A stretch of DNA of 38,616 nucleotides from Oscillospiraceae bacterium (GCA_017533485.1 JAFXIC010000016.1:1-38616); one strand, 5' to 3'. Positions 24,542 to 33,043 are shown, counted from the first letter of the stretch. Made by a program: numbers and translations. Notes: generated from the letters alone by a model not told the origin.

Positions 24542-24976
24542 TCAAGGCTTCCTTCGTTTTCGGTGCAGATACCATTTCGTCCGCAGCAGGAATGCACGGA
24601 GCGGAAAACAGCCGCACCAGATATGCGTATAAATCCGATACTGCAGGTCTGTTACGGGGATTTCCTTGCCGTCACGAATGATTGCCGTAAGGACGCCGAT
24701 GATATGGCGGTCGGTAATCCCGTATTCGAGCTTGCAGCGGTTGTCGCCGCAGATCACATAATCTTCGTCCCTTACCCGAAGAATACGGTGGAGCACATAC
24801 TGGCCATCATCGCGCCGATACAGCGGTACATCATATCGTTTCAGCCGTCCCTCCGGCTTTTTTGTAATCACCATCAGGTCACGGTGCTGACGAAGCAGCG
24901 GCATCATACTATCCCCGACATTGGGATAGATCAGCGTTCCGGATGCGGCAAGTTCTTCTTCGAATGTACGCTTCAT
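24542..24976 (-). CDS. S24/S26 signal-peptidase-like protein (Ser-His-Asp type)
   Basis: 144 residues. NVGDSMMPLL contains the nucleophile S23 of the S26 family. YVLHRI places H63, and ICGDN places D78, where SipW/ER-type signal peptidases have their catalytic His and Asp, instead of the Lys of bacterial SPase I. There is no N-terminal membrane anchor; a hydrophobic stretch near residues 110-130 (IYTHIWCGCFPLRAF) may associate with the membrane. ATG 24976 overlaps the stop of the PqqD-like gene (ATGA), so the two are translationally coupled. The likely role is to cleave a leader from a peptide handled by the PqqD-like protein and exporter; this is inferred from context. Confidence 0.78.
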   Translation of the reverse strand: MKRTFEEELAASGTLIYPNVGDSMMPLLRQHRDLMVITKKPEGRLKRYDVPLYRRDDGQYVLHRILRVRDEDYVICGDNRCKLEYGITDRHIIGVLTAIIRDGKEIPVTDLQYRIYTHIWCGCFPLRAFLLRTKWYLHRKRRKP

Positions 24977-25230
24977 TCGTCGATTGCCCCGATACTGCGG
25001 AGCTGTTCGAGGATTGCGGCGGTATCTGCGGCAATCCGTTCGCGCGGCGCATCGTATTGTGCGCACATTTTATCGACAATTTCCGTTTCTGTGGTTTCCT
25101 GTTCCAGACAGCGGAGAATAAAGCCGGCGGTACGGTTGCCTCTTGCCAGCCCATGAAAACGGCTGAGCGCGTCAATCACTACGGTTTCTCCGTTGGAATC
25201 ATGCGTCAGAAATCCGTCCTTTAATTTCAT
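24973..25230 (-). CDS. PqqD-like protein (RiPP recognition element)
   Basis: 85 residues with the PqqD pattern: an N-terminal strand pair (MKLKDGFLTHDSNGETVVID), a glycine and small-residue turn (GNRTAGFILRCLEQ) and a helix-turn-helix-like end (IVDKMCAQY, then LEQLRSIGAID). PqqD-type domains bind leader peptides and present them to modifying enzymes. Here no radical-SAM, cyclase or other modifying enzyme is adjacent. ATG 25230 follows AAGGGG by nine bases and comes 22 bases after the lipoprotein gene. The family call is good; the bound peptide is unknown. Confidence 0.8.
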   Translation of the reverse strand: MKLKDGFLTHDSNGETVVIDALSRFHGLARGNRTAGFILRCLEQETTETEIVDKMCAQYDAPRERIAADTAAILEQLRSIGAIDE

Positions 25231-25252
25231 GCGGAAAAGCCCCTTTCGTATA

Positions 25253-25753
25253 TCATTCAAATGGTACAAACGGCAGTTCCACCGTATCGCCGTCCGGTTT
25301 CGAAACGGCGGCAGATGTCAGAACCGTCGCGTCGGTTTGTGCCGCCGAAGCAGATGCTGCTTCTGATGTCTGTGACGCTGTGTTCGCAGTCGTTTCAGAG
25401 GTCTCAGCATCGAATTTTGAACCGGCAATTGTTGCCGCGGAGGTATGCTTCGGCGTGGTGACCGTCATGATGACTTCGCCTTCTTCCGTTGAAAACGAAG
25501 GGCTGTTTTCTTCTGCCTCATCCGATGCGGAAGCGGAAAGATCGGATGTGGATTGGGCCACGGTGTCCGTGGATACGCCGCCTGCGGCATTCGTTCCGTC
25601 TTCTGTCGGGGCAGCTGTTGTTTGCTGTGTGACAGCAGTCGTGTCCTTTTCTGGGGTGCTGTCATCGTTCTTTTTTCCGCAGCCGTTTAGCATACAGGCT
25701 GAGAGCAGGACTGCGGCTGTCAGGAAAAACAAGTATTTTCGTTGATATTTCAT
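25253..25753 (-). CDS. Ser/Thr-rich lipoprotein of unknown function
   Basis: 166 residues. A short signal peptide ends in the lipobox LSAC with C20 as the lipid-bearing residue; C25 in LNGC is an alternative. The rest is low-complexity, rich in Thr, Ser, Ala, Asp and Glu, with no cysteine, and ends VELPFVPFE. It resembles extended surface linkers more than a folded enzyme. It is the first gene of the operon with the PqqD-like protein, peptidase, exporter and tgt, and has a consensus promoter. Whether it is a substrate, a partner or only a neighbour of the cassette is unknown. Confidence 0.75.
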   Translation of the reverse strand: MKYQRKYLFFLTAAVLLSACMLNGCGKKNDDSTPEKDTTAVTQQTTAAPTEDGTNAAGGVSTDTVAQSTSDLSASASDEAEENSPSFSTEEGEVIMTVTTPKHTSAATIAGSKFDAETSETTANTASQTSEAASASAAQTDATVLTSAAVSKPDGDTVELPFVPFE

Positions 25754-25804
25754 GGCTATCGACTCCATTTCAATCAGATTGCGCTGATTTATGATTCAAA
25801 TTTT

Positions 25805-25833
25805 ATTATACCATATTTCTCTCAAAATGTAAA
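25805..25833 (-). promoter_or_regulatory. Promoter of the lipoprotein-pqqD-peptidase-ABC-tgt operon
   Basis: TTTACA (25833-25828), 17 bases and TATAAT (25810-25805) on the minus strand, with TGG before the -10. No other promoter of this quality was seen within the operon. Confidence 0.75.
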
Positions 25834-25920
25834 GGCAATACCGTACAAAGCCGTCAGGCGGGTTTGGTGCGGTGCTGCCGAAATCATCCGGCACGGGATC
25901 GGGCGGTTTTTGCCGTTTAT

Positions 25921-26673
25921 TCAGACATACTGTTCGACTTGCAGAATCAGATTTCCCTTTCGGGTCTGACCGATGACGCCGCGGAAGATAAATTTCCCTT
26001 TTCCGCGTACCGAAACCTTATCACCTGCTTTGAGCTGGATGCTGTGATTGGTGACCGCACGATCGTTGACGAATATAAGACCGCGCCGGAAGAATTCGTT
26101 GCATTCGCTTCGGGAAAGGCGGAAGATTTTGGATATCACACCGTCAATCCGTTCGGAAGCTGCCTGGATCTCCTCGGTTTTACGCTGGGTATTCGGCAGT
26201 GAAACAGGCGTTTCTACAATCGTACAGCGCACAGAGGTATGCTTTACCGTTTCGAGCTCCCGACAGATATATTCCGCCATCGTATCGGATGCAAACAGAT
26301 AGGCTTCCGCTTCACCGACCAGAATATCTCCGATTTCCTGCCGCTCGATTCCTAAGTGCATCACCGCGCCCAGAACATCCCGATGGCTCAGCTTGTCCGC
26401 GAATTTCTTCAGCAGCGGAGAAATCCTGACACAGCAAATCGGAAACGCCTGTTCATAGCCGAGGTTTTCGATGCATCCGAATCGGAGCATCACACGTTCT
26501 GCATCTGCATAGCCGCCCCATGCGGTGACACCGACAGGCGGAAGGGTGTTTTCGATTTCATAGTATTCCGAATGTTCCGCTTGTGTCAGGAACGAGGTAA
26601 AGGTATATTGACCGCGGCGGTCGGAGATCTCCGAAAGATCTTGCATCCGCCGCTTGATGATACTTTCTTTCAT
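25921..26673 (-). CDS. ylmH: YlmH-type S4-domain RNA-binding protein
   Basis: 250 residues. The N-terminal two thirds match the YlmH fold (FLTQAEHSEYYEIE, then RISPLLKKFADKLSHRDVLGAVMHLGIER and EIGDILV). The C-terminal 65 residues are an S4 RNA-binding domain (SRSECNEFFRRGLIFVNDR, then LKAGDKVSVRGKGKF). YlmH binds 50S ribosomal subunits and has been linked to ribosome quality control; it often sits near division genes, which is not the case here. AAAGGA precedes the ATG. It has its own promoter, divergent from the DUF1294 gene. Confidence 0.9.
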   Translation of the reverse strand: MKESIIKRRMQDLSEISDRRGQYTFTSFLTQAEHSEYYEIENTLPPVGVTAWGGYADAERVMLRFGCIENLGYEQAFPICCVRISPLLKKFADKLSHRDVLGAVMHLGIERQEIGDILVGEAEAYLFASDTMAEYICRELETVKHTSVRCTIVETPVSLPNTQRKTEEIQAASERIDGVISKIFRLSRSECNEFFRRGLIFVNDRAVTNHSIQLKAGDKVSVRGKGKFIFRGVIGQTRKGNLILQVEQYV

Positions 26674-26702
26674 AGCGTTCCTTTCTGCATATCATTTTTT
26701 CT

Positions 26703-26731
26703 ATTGTATCATGTTTTGGTGTGAATTGCAA
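26703..26731 (-). promoter_or_regulatory. Promoter of ylmH
   Basis: TTGCAA (26731-26726), 17 bases and TACAAT (26708-26703) on the minus strand, with TGA before the -10. Confidence 0.77.
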
Positions 26732-26739
26732 GCTGTATC

Positions 26740-26768
26740 TTGCAATCCGGAGCGGGATGTGCTATAAT
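26740..26768 (+). promoter_or_regulatory. Promoter of the DUF1294 gene
   Basis: TTGCAA (26740-26745), 17 bases and TATAAT (26763-26768), with TGC before the -10. It is back to back with the ylmH promoter. Confidence 0.79.
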
Positions 26769-26807
26769 GATGGCATCGGAACAAGAAATGCGGAAAGGAG
26801 GGAGAAT

Positions 26808-27083
26808 ATGCTTTATCTGGGTATCTATCTGCTTGTGATGAGTGCCGCGGCATTCATACTCTACGGCGCGGATAAGAAAAAGGCAAAAAGCGGAAAATGG
26901 CGCATCAAGGAATCCACACTGCTGGGCATCGGCTTTTTCGGCGGTGCGGCCGGTGCACTGCTTGCGATGCAGACGTTCCGCCATAAAACCAAACACTGGT
27001 ATTTCTGGGCAGTCAATATCGCGGGACTGATCTTACATCTGGCGGCGGCGGGAATTTCTGTATATTATCTATATTTCAAATAA
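26808..27083 (+). CDS. DUF1294 family small membrane protein
   Basis: 91 residues with three hydrophobic segments. The motifs YGADKKKAKSGKWRIKE, GFFGGAAGALLAMQ and RHKTKHWYF are the DUF1294 signature. The function of the family is not established. The start at 26808 follows AAAGGAGGGAG; the longer frame upstream covers the promoter and is rejected. Confidence 0.88.
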   Translation: MLYLGIYLLVMSAAAFILYGADKKKAKSGKWRIKESTLLGIGFFGGAAGALLAMQTFRHKTKHWYFWAVNIAGLILHLAAAGISVYYLYFK

Positions 27084-27092
27084 CATTTTCTC

Positions 27093-27121
27093 TTGACGGG
27101 AAACGGCTCCTGTGCTATGAT
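27093..27121 (+). promoter_or_regulatory. Promoter of the GH30 gene
   Basis: TTGACG (27093-27098), 17 bases and TATGAT (27116-27121), with TGC before the -10. A short inverted repeat ATCGGC/GCCGAT follows at 27128-27144 in the leader. Confidence 0.72.
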
Positions 27122-27155
27122 GAAGATATCGGCAGTACGCCGATCAGAAGGCAAT

Positions 27156-29336
27156 ATGAAAAAGAGGGGTTTTATGAAACATCAAACTTGGACGCTGCGG
27201 ATGCTTGCGGCACTTGCCGCGGCTTCCGTCAGCTTAAACTGTGCCGCGGACGGACGGCTCTTTTCGCCGCAGAACGCGAAAGCGGCAAATATCATCTCCG
27301 TTTCACCGTATGCGACATCGCTTGTGAACAACGGAGAATTCGAAGGCTGGGGTACTTCCCTTTGCTGGTGGGCAAATCGTGTCGGCTATTCCGATTCGCT
27401 TGCGGAGCAATGCGGAGAGCTGTTCTTCGGTGACAGCGGACTGCGGATGAATATTGCCCGCTTCAATATCGGCGGCGGCGATGATCCGTCCCATACCCAT
27501 ATCACGCGTACCGATTCCAATATGCCGGGCTATACGGTATATCAGAATGGCCAGGTTTCCTATGACTGGAACGCGGATGCCAATCAGAGAAATGTGCTGA
27601 TGAAGGCGATCGACGCGTGCAGCGAGGAGCTTCTGGTGGAAATGTTCTCCAATTCACCGCCGTATTATATGTGTAAGAGCGGCTGTTCCACCGGCAATAC
27701 CGATGCCGGAAAGAATAATCTCAAGGACGACTGCTATGATGACTTCGCCAATTATTTCGCGGAGGTCTGTAAGCACTATGAGGAAGACTGGGGCGTGAAT
27801 ATCAACAGCGTAGAGCCGATGAACGAGCCGTATACCAATTACTGGGGCGCGTTCAGCAATAAGCAGGAGGGCTGTCATTTCGATATCGGAAACTCGGAAT
27901 CTACCATCATTCTGGAACTGCAAAAGGCGATGCAGCAGCGCGGAATGGGCGATATTATCATCGCAGGTACGGATGAAACCGGTATTGATGTCCAGATTGA
28001 CGCGTTCAAAGCACTCTCATCGGATGCCAAAGCCGCAGTCTCCCGTATTGATACCCATACCTATGGCGGCAGCAAGCGCACCGAGCTCTATCAGCTTGCG
28101 GTTTCTTCCGGCAAGAATCTCTGGATGAGCGAAGTGGACGGCTCCGGTACTGCAGGTACCAATGCCGGGGAAATGGCGCCCGCACTCTGGCTCGCAAAGC
28201 GTATGATTGATGACTGCAACGGACTGCGCTGTTCGGCATGGATCCTCTGGCAGGCAATCGACAACCATATTTCTTCTGTCGGCTATAACGGCAATCAGGA
28301 TAAGGGCATGGTCGATACCAATAAGGGCTTCTGGGGACTGGCGGTTGCCGACCACGATAAAAATACCGTCATCCTGACAAAAAAATATTATGCGTTCGGT
28401 CAGTTCTCCCGCTATATCCGTCCCGGCAGCAAGCTGCTTGCTTCTTCCGGTTCGAGTCTTGCGGCATATGACGCGGAAAATAAACAGCTTGTGATTACCG
28501 CCATCAATACCGCATCGGGGAATGCCGAAACCACCTTCGATCTCTCCCAGTTCTCCGGCGTCGGAAGCAGTGTACGGCAGATTCGTACCAGCAACAGCGA
28601 AAACTGGGCAGAGCTTTCTCCGCTTTCCACCAATGGCTTACAGTTCTCTGCGTCCCTCGCAGGCAATTCCATTACAACCTTTATTCTGGATGATGTCACG
28701 GCAAAGGCGATTCCGGTCAACGAGATTTCTGTCAATGCCGGTATGGTCAGCGGTTCCGATCCTTGGAATCAGACCGCAAATGACGCGACAAAGGTTGTGG
28801 ACGGCGATCTCACCAGCTTCTTTGACGGCGTGGGTGACGGCTGGGTTCAGATTGATCTCGGTGAACTGTATGCGATTGACGCACTGGCATATGCGCCGAG
28901 AAGCGGATATGAATATCGCTGTGCGGACGGATACTTCTCTGTCTCAAGCGATGGTGTGAACTGGACGAGGGTACATCAGATTTCCGGTGCACCGGCTTCG
29001 GGACTCAATTATATTACTGCGCTGCCGGACGGTTTACAGTGCCGCTATGTACGATATGCGGTGCCGAGCGGCGCACCGCAGACTTCGGTGAATCAGGACA
29101 GCGTATACTGCTGCAACATCGCTGAAATCAAGGTGTACGGCGACAAACCGAAGGCGGCTCCGGGCGATGTCAGCTTAGACGGAACGATAGATTCGGCGGA
29201 TGCGTTCCTGCTTCGTGACGCACTCCTTGGCAAAGTCTCCTTGACGGCGGAACAGGGCAAACAGGCGGATATGAACGCAGACGGTATTCTGACCGCCGCC
29301 GACCTGACACTTCTCAAAGCCTATCTGCTGAAATAA
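27156..29336 (+). CDS. Secreted GH30 endo-beta-1,6-galactanase-like enzyme with F5/8C and dockerin domains
   Basis: 726 residues. The signal peptide (basic start, Ala-rich core, ends near AKAA) is followed by a GH30 domain (about 45-525). It opens with FEGWGTSLCWWANRVG, the mark of the endo-beta-1,6-galactanase branch; E224 in PMNEPY is the acid/base and E326 in WMSEVDG the nucleophile. An F5/8-type C (discoidin, CBM32-like) domain spans about 530-665 and a type I dockerin 672-726, with calcium loops beginning DVSLDGTIDSAD and DMNADGILTAAD. It should cut beta-1,6-galactan side chains of type II arabinogalactan. The start is 27156 (AGAAGG four bases upstream) or 27174 (GAGGGG). It is monocistronic. 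Confidence 0.88.
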   Translation: MKKRGFMKHQTWTLRMLAALAAASVSLNCAADGRLFSPQNAKAANIISVSPYATSLVNNGEFEGWGTSLCWWANRVGYSDSLAEQCGELFFGDSGLRMNIARFNIGGGDDPSHTHITRTDSNMPGYTVYQNGQVSYDWNADANQRNVLMKAIDACSEELLVEMFSNSPPYYMCKSGCSTGNTDAGKNNLKDDCYDDFANYFAEVCKHYEEDWGVNINSVEPMNEPYTNYWGAFSNKQEGCHFDIGNSESTIILELQKAMQQRGMGDIIIAGTDETGIDVQIDAFKALSSDAKAAVSRIDTHTYGGSKRTELYQLAVSSGKNLWMSEVDGSGTAGTNAGEMAPALWLAKRMIDDCNGLRCSAWILWQAIDNHISSVGYNGNQDKGMVDTNKGFWGLAVADHDKNTVILTKKYYAFGQFSRYIRPGSKLLASSGSSLAAYDAENKQLVITAINTASGNAETTFDLSQFSGVGSSVRQIRTSNSENWAELSPLSTNGLQFSASLAGNSITTFILDDVTAKAIPVNEISVNAGMVSGSDPWNQTANDATKVVDGDLTSFFDGVGDGWVQIDLGELYAIDALAYAPRSGYEYRCADGYFSVSSDGVNWTRVHQISGAPASGLNYITALPDGLQCRYVRYAVPSGAPQTSVNQDSVYCCNIAEIKVYGDKPKAAPGDVSLDGTIDSADAFLLRDALLGKVSLTAEQGKQADMNADGILTAADLTLLKAYLLK

Positions 29337-29366
29337 TTCCGATTTTTTTCAGTATCATGATCATCC

Positions 29367-29411
29367 AACCGAACCGATTGCAGGGGAAGCCTGTGGTCGG
29401 TTCGGTTTTTT
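29367..29411 (+). terminator. Intrinsic terminator after the GH30 gene
   Basis: AACCGAACCGA (29367-29377) pairs with TCGGTTCGGTT (29397-29407). An inner GCAGG/CCTGT extension and a T run complete it. Confidence 0.87.
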
Positions 29412-29487
29412 ATGCCGTATTCGTATAGTCGGAGCCGATGCCGCATATGCTGTTGCAAAACGAAAACGAGATGGAGATGAGGGGAAC

Positions 29488-29697
29488 TTGGAAAAACAAC
29501 CGCTTCGGGATGTGTTTGCGACACAGGGCGTGCTTGCAGTGCTGACAGGCATTCTGATTCTGGGACTGAATCTTGCGGCACCGGAATTCTGCGCGGAGCT
29601 GCTGACACAGTGGCAGGATATTTTCGAGGAAAGTCTGAGCATAGAATCGATTGGGCAAAAGCTTCTGCAATGGTGGTCGGCGGTATGGTCTCTATAA
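29488..29697 (+). CDS. Short single-pass membrane protein upstream of the M50 protease
   Basis: 69 residues from a TTG start preceded by GAGGGG. It has one hydrophobic helix (VLAVLTGILILGLNLAAP) and then an amphipathic, acidic C-terminal part (WQDIFEESLSIESIGQ). The 3' end overlaps the start of the M50 gene by 13 bases. The arrangement recalls SpoIVFA, the membrane partner that holds the SpoIVFB protease, but the large SpoIVFA/LytM-like domain is absent. It may be a minimal partner, a truncated remnant, or a unit only needed for coupling. Confidence 0.5.
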   Translation: MEKQPLRDVFATQGVLAVLTGILILGLNLAAPEFCAELLTQWQDIFEESLSIESIGQKLLQWWSAVWSL

Positions 29698-30263
29698 CCA
29701 TAGGCGGTGTGGAAATTGCGGTGGATTTTACCGCGCCTGCGATTGCGGCATTGCTGCTGCTGACGACGCCGATACGAGACTGCGCGATTTTGCTGCTTGC
29801 GTGTATGATTCATGAATCCGCCCATTTCCTTTTCCTCGGAATCTTCCGGAAAATGCCGGCAAGACTTCGGATTTCAGGCGTCGGGCTGCATCTGGATGTT
29901 CCGGAAGCTGTGCTATGTCCGCTGCCGGTGCTGACGGCAATCCTGCTTGCGGGAGCGGCTGCCAATTTCACCGCGGCGCTTCTCTTTTTTGCGATGCATA
30001 TTCCGGATGCGGCAATGGTGAATCTGTCGCTGGGGGTCTGGAATCTGCTGCCGTATCGTGCGGCGGACGGCGGAACATTACTCTATGCATGGCTGGAGGA
30101 GCGAATGCTCGAACGGAATACAGAACGCTTACTGTGGATATGGCGTGCGGTCTGGATAACGGCAACGGCACTGCTTGCAGCGGTTTTTCTGATATCGGGC
30201 GGCGCAAATCCATCCGTCTGGGGGATGCTGATATTTCTGGTGCTGTCGGAGCTGCTGCAATAA
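29685..30263 (+). CDS. M50 (site-2 protease) membrane metallopeptidase, SpoIVFB-like
   Basis: 192 residues, highly hydrophobic. The zinc motif is H43-E44-x-x-H47 in MIHESAHFLFLG. The third-ligand region reads NLLPYRAADGGTLLY, comparable to the NxxPxxxxDGG motif of the family. These are intramembrane proteases; SpoIVFB activates sigma-K in the mother cell late in sporulation. The small size and the sporulation genes nearby favour that comparison, but no sigK or other sporulation gene is adjacent. ATG 29685 is chosen over earlier ATGs in the same frame because GGTGG lies eight bases upstream and the protein then begins at the first strand. It overlaps the small upstream gene. Confidence 0.8.
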   Translation: MVSITIGGVEIAVDFTAPAIAALLLLTTPIRDCAILLLACMIHESAHFLFLGIFRKMPARLRISGVGLHLDVPEAVLCPLPVLTAILLAGAAANFTAALLFFAMHIPDAAMVNLSLGVWNLLPYRAADGGTLLYAWLEERMLERNTERLLWIWRAVWITATALLAAVFLISGGANPSVWGMLIFLVLSELLQ

Positions 30264-30335
30264 GCCGCAGACGGGGCATATTTTATCGTACACGCTCATA
30301 TTCTCTGAACAAAGGAAAGGAGTGTGCGTTGCAAT

Positions 30336-32996
30336 ATGTTTGGGTTATCCACACAGGAAGCAGAACAAAGAAGGGCGGCTTCCGGCAGAAATACGCTTGC
30401 GGAACAGGCAAAATCCCATCCTGTCCGTATTTTTGTCGGACAGTTCCGGGATGTCATGGTGATGATACTCCTCGTCGCGACCGCGGTCTCAGCAGTGCTG
30501 GGGGAATATGCCGATGCGCTGACGATTGCGGTGATTGTACTGCTGAATGCGATTCTGGGGTTTATTCAGGAATTCCGTACCGAGAAAACACTGCTCGCGC
30601 TTCGGGCGATGACGGCGCCGACCGCACAGGTCTGGCGTGATGGGAAATGCGTCACACTTCCGGCAGAAGAACTGGTCTGCGGCGATCGGATCCGCCTCGA
30701 AGCAGGAGACTGTGTACCGGCGGACGCGCTGATTCTGACGGGTGCAAATGTCTTTGCGGAGGAATCCATCCTGACCGGAGAATCGCTCGCGGTCGAAAAG
30801 CATCCCCATGACAGACAGCGTGATGCAAAGCCTGATGCTTCTGCCGGCAGGGGAGATGTGCTGTATGCCGGAACCTCCGTAACGCGCGGCAGCGCGGACT
30901 GTGAGGTAATCGCCATCGGAAAAGCGACACAGATGGGTCAGATTTCTCAGCTCCTCAGCGATATTGAGGATTCCCGTACCCCGCTCCAGAAACGGCTTGC
31001 GGAGCTGGGAAAGGTTGTGGCAATGCTTTGCGGTGTAGTATGCGTGCTGGTATTTCTGGCAGGCGTGCTGCGCGGAGAACCGGTCTTTGAGATGCTGATG
31101 ATCGGAATTACGGTTGCGATTGCCGCAATCCCCGAAGGCTTACCTGCAACCGTTACGATTGCACTTGCGCTCGCAGTCAGACGGATGCTCAGACGCGGTG
31201 CGCTCGTCAATCGGCTCCACGCGGTCGAAACACTCGGCTGTGCATCCGTGATCTGTTCGGATAAAACGGGAACGATTACCGAGAATAAGATGACAGTACG
31301 GAAAATGCTGGCAGGCGGCGAGGAATTTGGTCTGTCGGGGAGCGGCTGGCAGGTTTCCGGCGCACTGACCCTCAGCGGCGTGCCCTGTAATCCACAGTCC
31401 AAGTCGGATTTACAGCCGTTTCTGCGCTGTGCGGTGCTCTGTAATCATGCGGGCATCACAGCAAAGACAGATGGCGCCGAAAGAGAACGCGGCACGTTTT
31501 CTGCCAAAGGCGAATGGGAAGTGACAGGCGATCCGACGGAAATTGCCTTGCTTGTTGCAGCTGCGAAATGCGGTGTGACTGCCGATGGGCTGACGCGGCA
31601 TCGCGTCGTACAGGAGATTCCGTTTGAAAGCGAAACCCGATCTATGACGGTATTCTGCCGCACAGAGCTGACGGATGGTGTTACGGCATATCGGAAGGGC
31701 GCAGTGGATGTGATCTTATCGGCTTGCGGCTATTATCGGGAAAACGGGCGGATTTTGCCGCTGACATCCAAACGGCGCGCGGAAATTATCCGGATTGCTG
31801 ACGCATGGTCGGGAGAAGCGCTTCGCGTACTCGCATTCGCCGAAAAAGAGGTATCTGCACCAACCGCCGCAGAACCCGGACAGGACATGGTATTTCTCGG
31901 ATTGATGGGAATGCTCGATCCGCCGCGTGAACAGGCAAAACAGGCGATTGCGGAATGTGTGCGTGCGGGGATTCATGTGGTGATGCTGACGGGGGATCAT
32001 ATCAAAACCGCCTCCGCTGTGGCAAAGCTTGCCGGAATTCCGAACGCACAGCAGGCGATGACGGGGGCGGAGCTTGACACACTCTCCGAGGAAGCACTTT
32101 CGGAAGTTCTGGAACAGTACGCAGTGTTTGCACGCGTGACGCCGGCACATAAGCTCCGACTGGTGCGGGCATATCGTGCGAAAGGAAAAATCGTGACTAT
32201 GACAGGAGACGGCGTCAACGACGCGCCTGCGGTCAAGGAAGCAGATATCGGTGTGGCAATGGGAAAGAATGGTACGGATGTAACGCGTCAGGCAGCAGAT
32301 GTGGTGCTGATGGACGATCGGTTCGATACGCTGGTTGCTGCGGTTGAACAGGGTCGGACGGTATATGCCAATATCCGGAAATTTGTGCGGTACCTGCTTG
32401 CCTGCAACATCGGCGAGGTATTGACGATGCTGCTGGGGATTCTGATGGGGCTGCCGATGGTACTCCTCCCGACACAGATTCTTCTGGTCAATCTTGCAAC
32501 AGACGGACTGCCTGCGGTTGCGCTGGGGCTGGAGCCGCCTGCACGCAGTATCATGCGCAGACCGCCGCGTGCAGCAGACGAAAGTTTTTTTGCGAATGGG
32601 CTTTTGTCGCGTATTATTTTCCGCGGCATTTTTATTGCACTTTCTACGCTCGGCTCGTTTACAACCGTCTGGCGTCAGACCGGTGGGGATGTAGATGCCG
32701 CCCGTACCGCGGCACTCGTGACGCTGATTTTCTCCCAGCTGATTCATGTATTTGAATGTAAAACCGAGGACGGAACGCTGTTTTCCGTTCCCTATTTTTC
32801 GAATATCAAGCTGATTTTCGCGGTATTGATTTCGGTGCTGGTAACCGCCGCGGCATTGCTGCTGGCACCGATGCAGGTGATTTTTTCGACCTGTCTGCTC
32901 GCACAGCCGCAGCTGATGACGGCACTCTGCTTCAGCTTTGCCGTACCGCTTGCAGCGGCAGTCTATACGCTGATTTCCGGCGGCAGAAAGCCATGA
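30336..32996 (+). CDS. P-type Ca2+-transporting ATPase (SERCA/PMCA-like)
   Basis: 886 residues, the usual length for bacterial calcium pumps. Order of motifs: cation-ATPase N-terminus (GLSTQEAEQRR), ILTGESLAVEK (actuator), IPEGLPATVTIALA (membrane helix 4 calcium site), phosphorylated D309 in SDKTGTITENKMT, MLTGDHIKTA, GDGVNDAPAVKEADIGVAMG, and NLATDGLPAVALG (helix 6 site). The PEGL and NLxTDG residues match type IIA calcium pumps rather than sodium or heavy-metal pumps. It exports calcium from the cytosol. The start is ATG 30336, with AAAGGAG a rather distant 13 bases away; GTG 30324 in the same frame is too close to that site. It is monocistronic. Confidence 0.92.
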   Translation: MFGLSTQEAEQRRAASGRNTLAEQAKSHPVRIFVGQFRDVMVMILLVATAVSAVLGEYADALTIAVIVLLNAILGFIQEFRTEKTLLALRAMTAPTAQVWRDGKCVTLPAEELVCGDRIRLEAGDCVPADALILTGANVFAEESILTGESLAVEKHPHDRQRDAKPDASAGRGDVLYAGTSVTRGSADCEVIAIGKATQMGQISQLLSDIEDSRTPLQKRLAELGKVVAMLCGVVCVLVFLAGVLRGEPVFEMLMIGITVAIAAIPEGLPATVTIALALAVRRMLRRGALVNRLHAVETLGCASVICSDKTGTITENKMTVRKMLAGGEEFGLSGSGWQVSGALTLSGVPCNPQSKSDLQPFLRCAVLCNHAGITAKTDGAERERGTFSAKGEWEVTGDPTEIALLVAAAKCGVTADGLTRHRVVQEIPFESETRSMTVFCRTELTDGVTAYRKGAVDVILSACGYYRENGRILPLTSKRRAEIIRIADAWSGEALRVLAFAEKEVSAPTAAEPGQDMVFLGLMGMLDPPREQAKQAIAECVRAGIHVVMLTGDHIKTASAVAKLAGIPNAQQAMTGAELDTLSEEALSEVLEQYAVFARVTPAHKLRLVRAYRAKGKIVTMTGDGVNDAPAVKEADIGVAMGKNGTDVTRQAADVVLMDDRFDTLVAAVEQGRTVYANIRKFVRYLLACNIGEVLTMLLGILMGLPMVLLPTQILLVNLATDGLPAVALGLEPPARSIMRRPPRAADESFFANGLLSRIIFRGIFIALSTLGSFTTVWRQTGGDVDAARTAALVTLIFSQLIHVFECKTEDGTLFSVPYFSNIKLIFAVLISVLVTAAALLLAPMQVIFSTCLLAQPQLMTALCFSFAVPLAAAVYTLISGGRKP

Positions 32997-33012
32997 TGCA
33001 ACGTGACACAAA

Positions 33013-33043
33013 AACGCCTCCCCATTTCTCATGGAGAGGCGTT
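33013..33043. terminator. Terminator between the calcium ATPase and citrate synthase genes
   Basis: AACGCCTC pairs with GAGGCGTT, and CCAT/ATGG pairs inside. T-rich sequence follows on the plus strand and a run of A precedes it, so it can serve both converging genes. Confidence 0.82.

Noticed and set aside
31716..33032. A 438-codon open frame on the minus strand opposite the calcium ATPase gene
   Set aside because: Shadow frame. It crosses the terminator at 33013-33043 and has no start signal.
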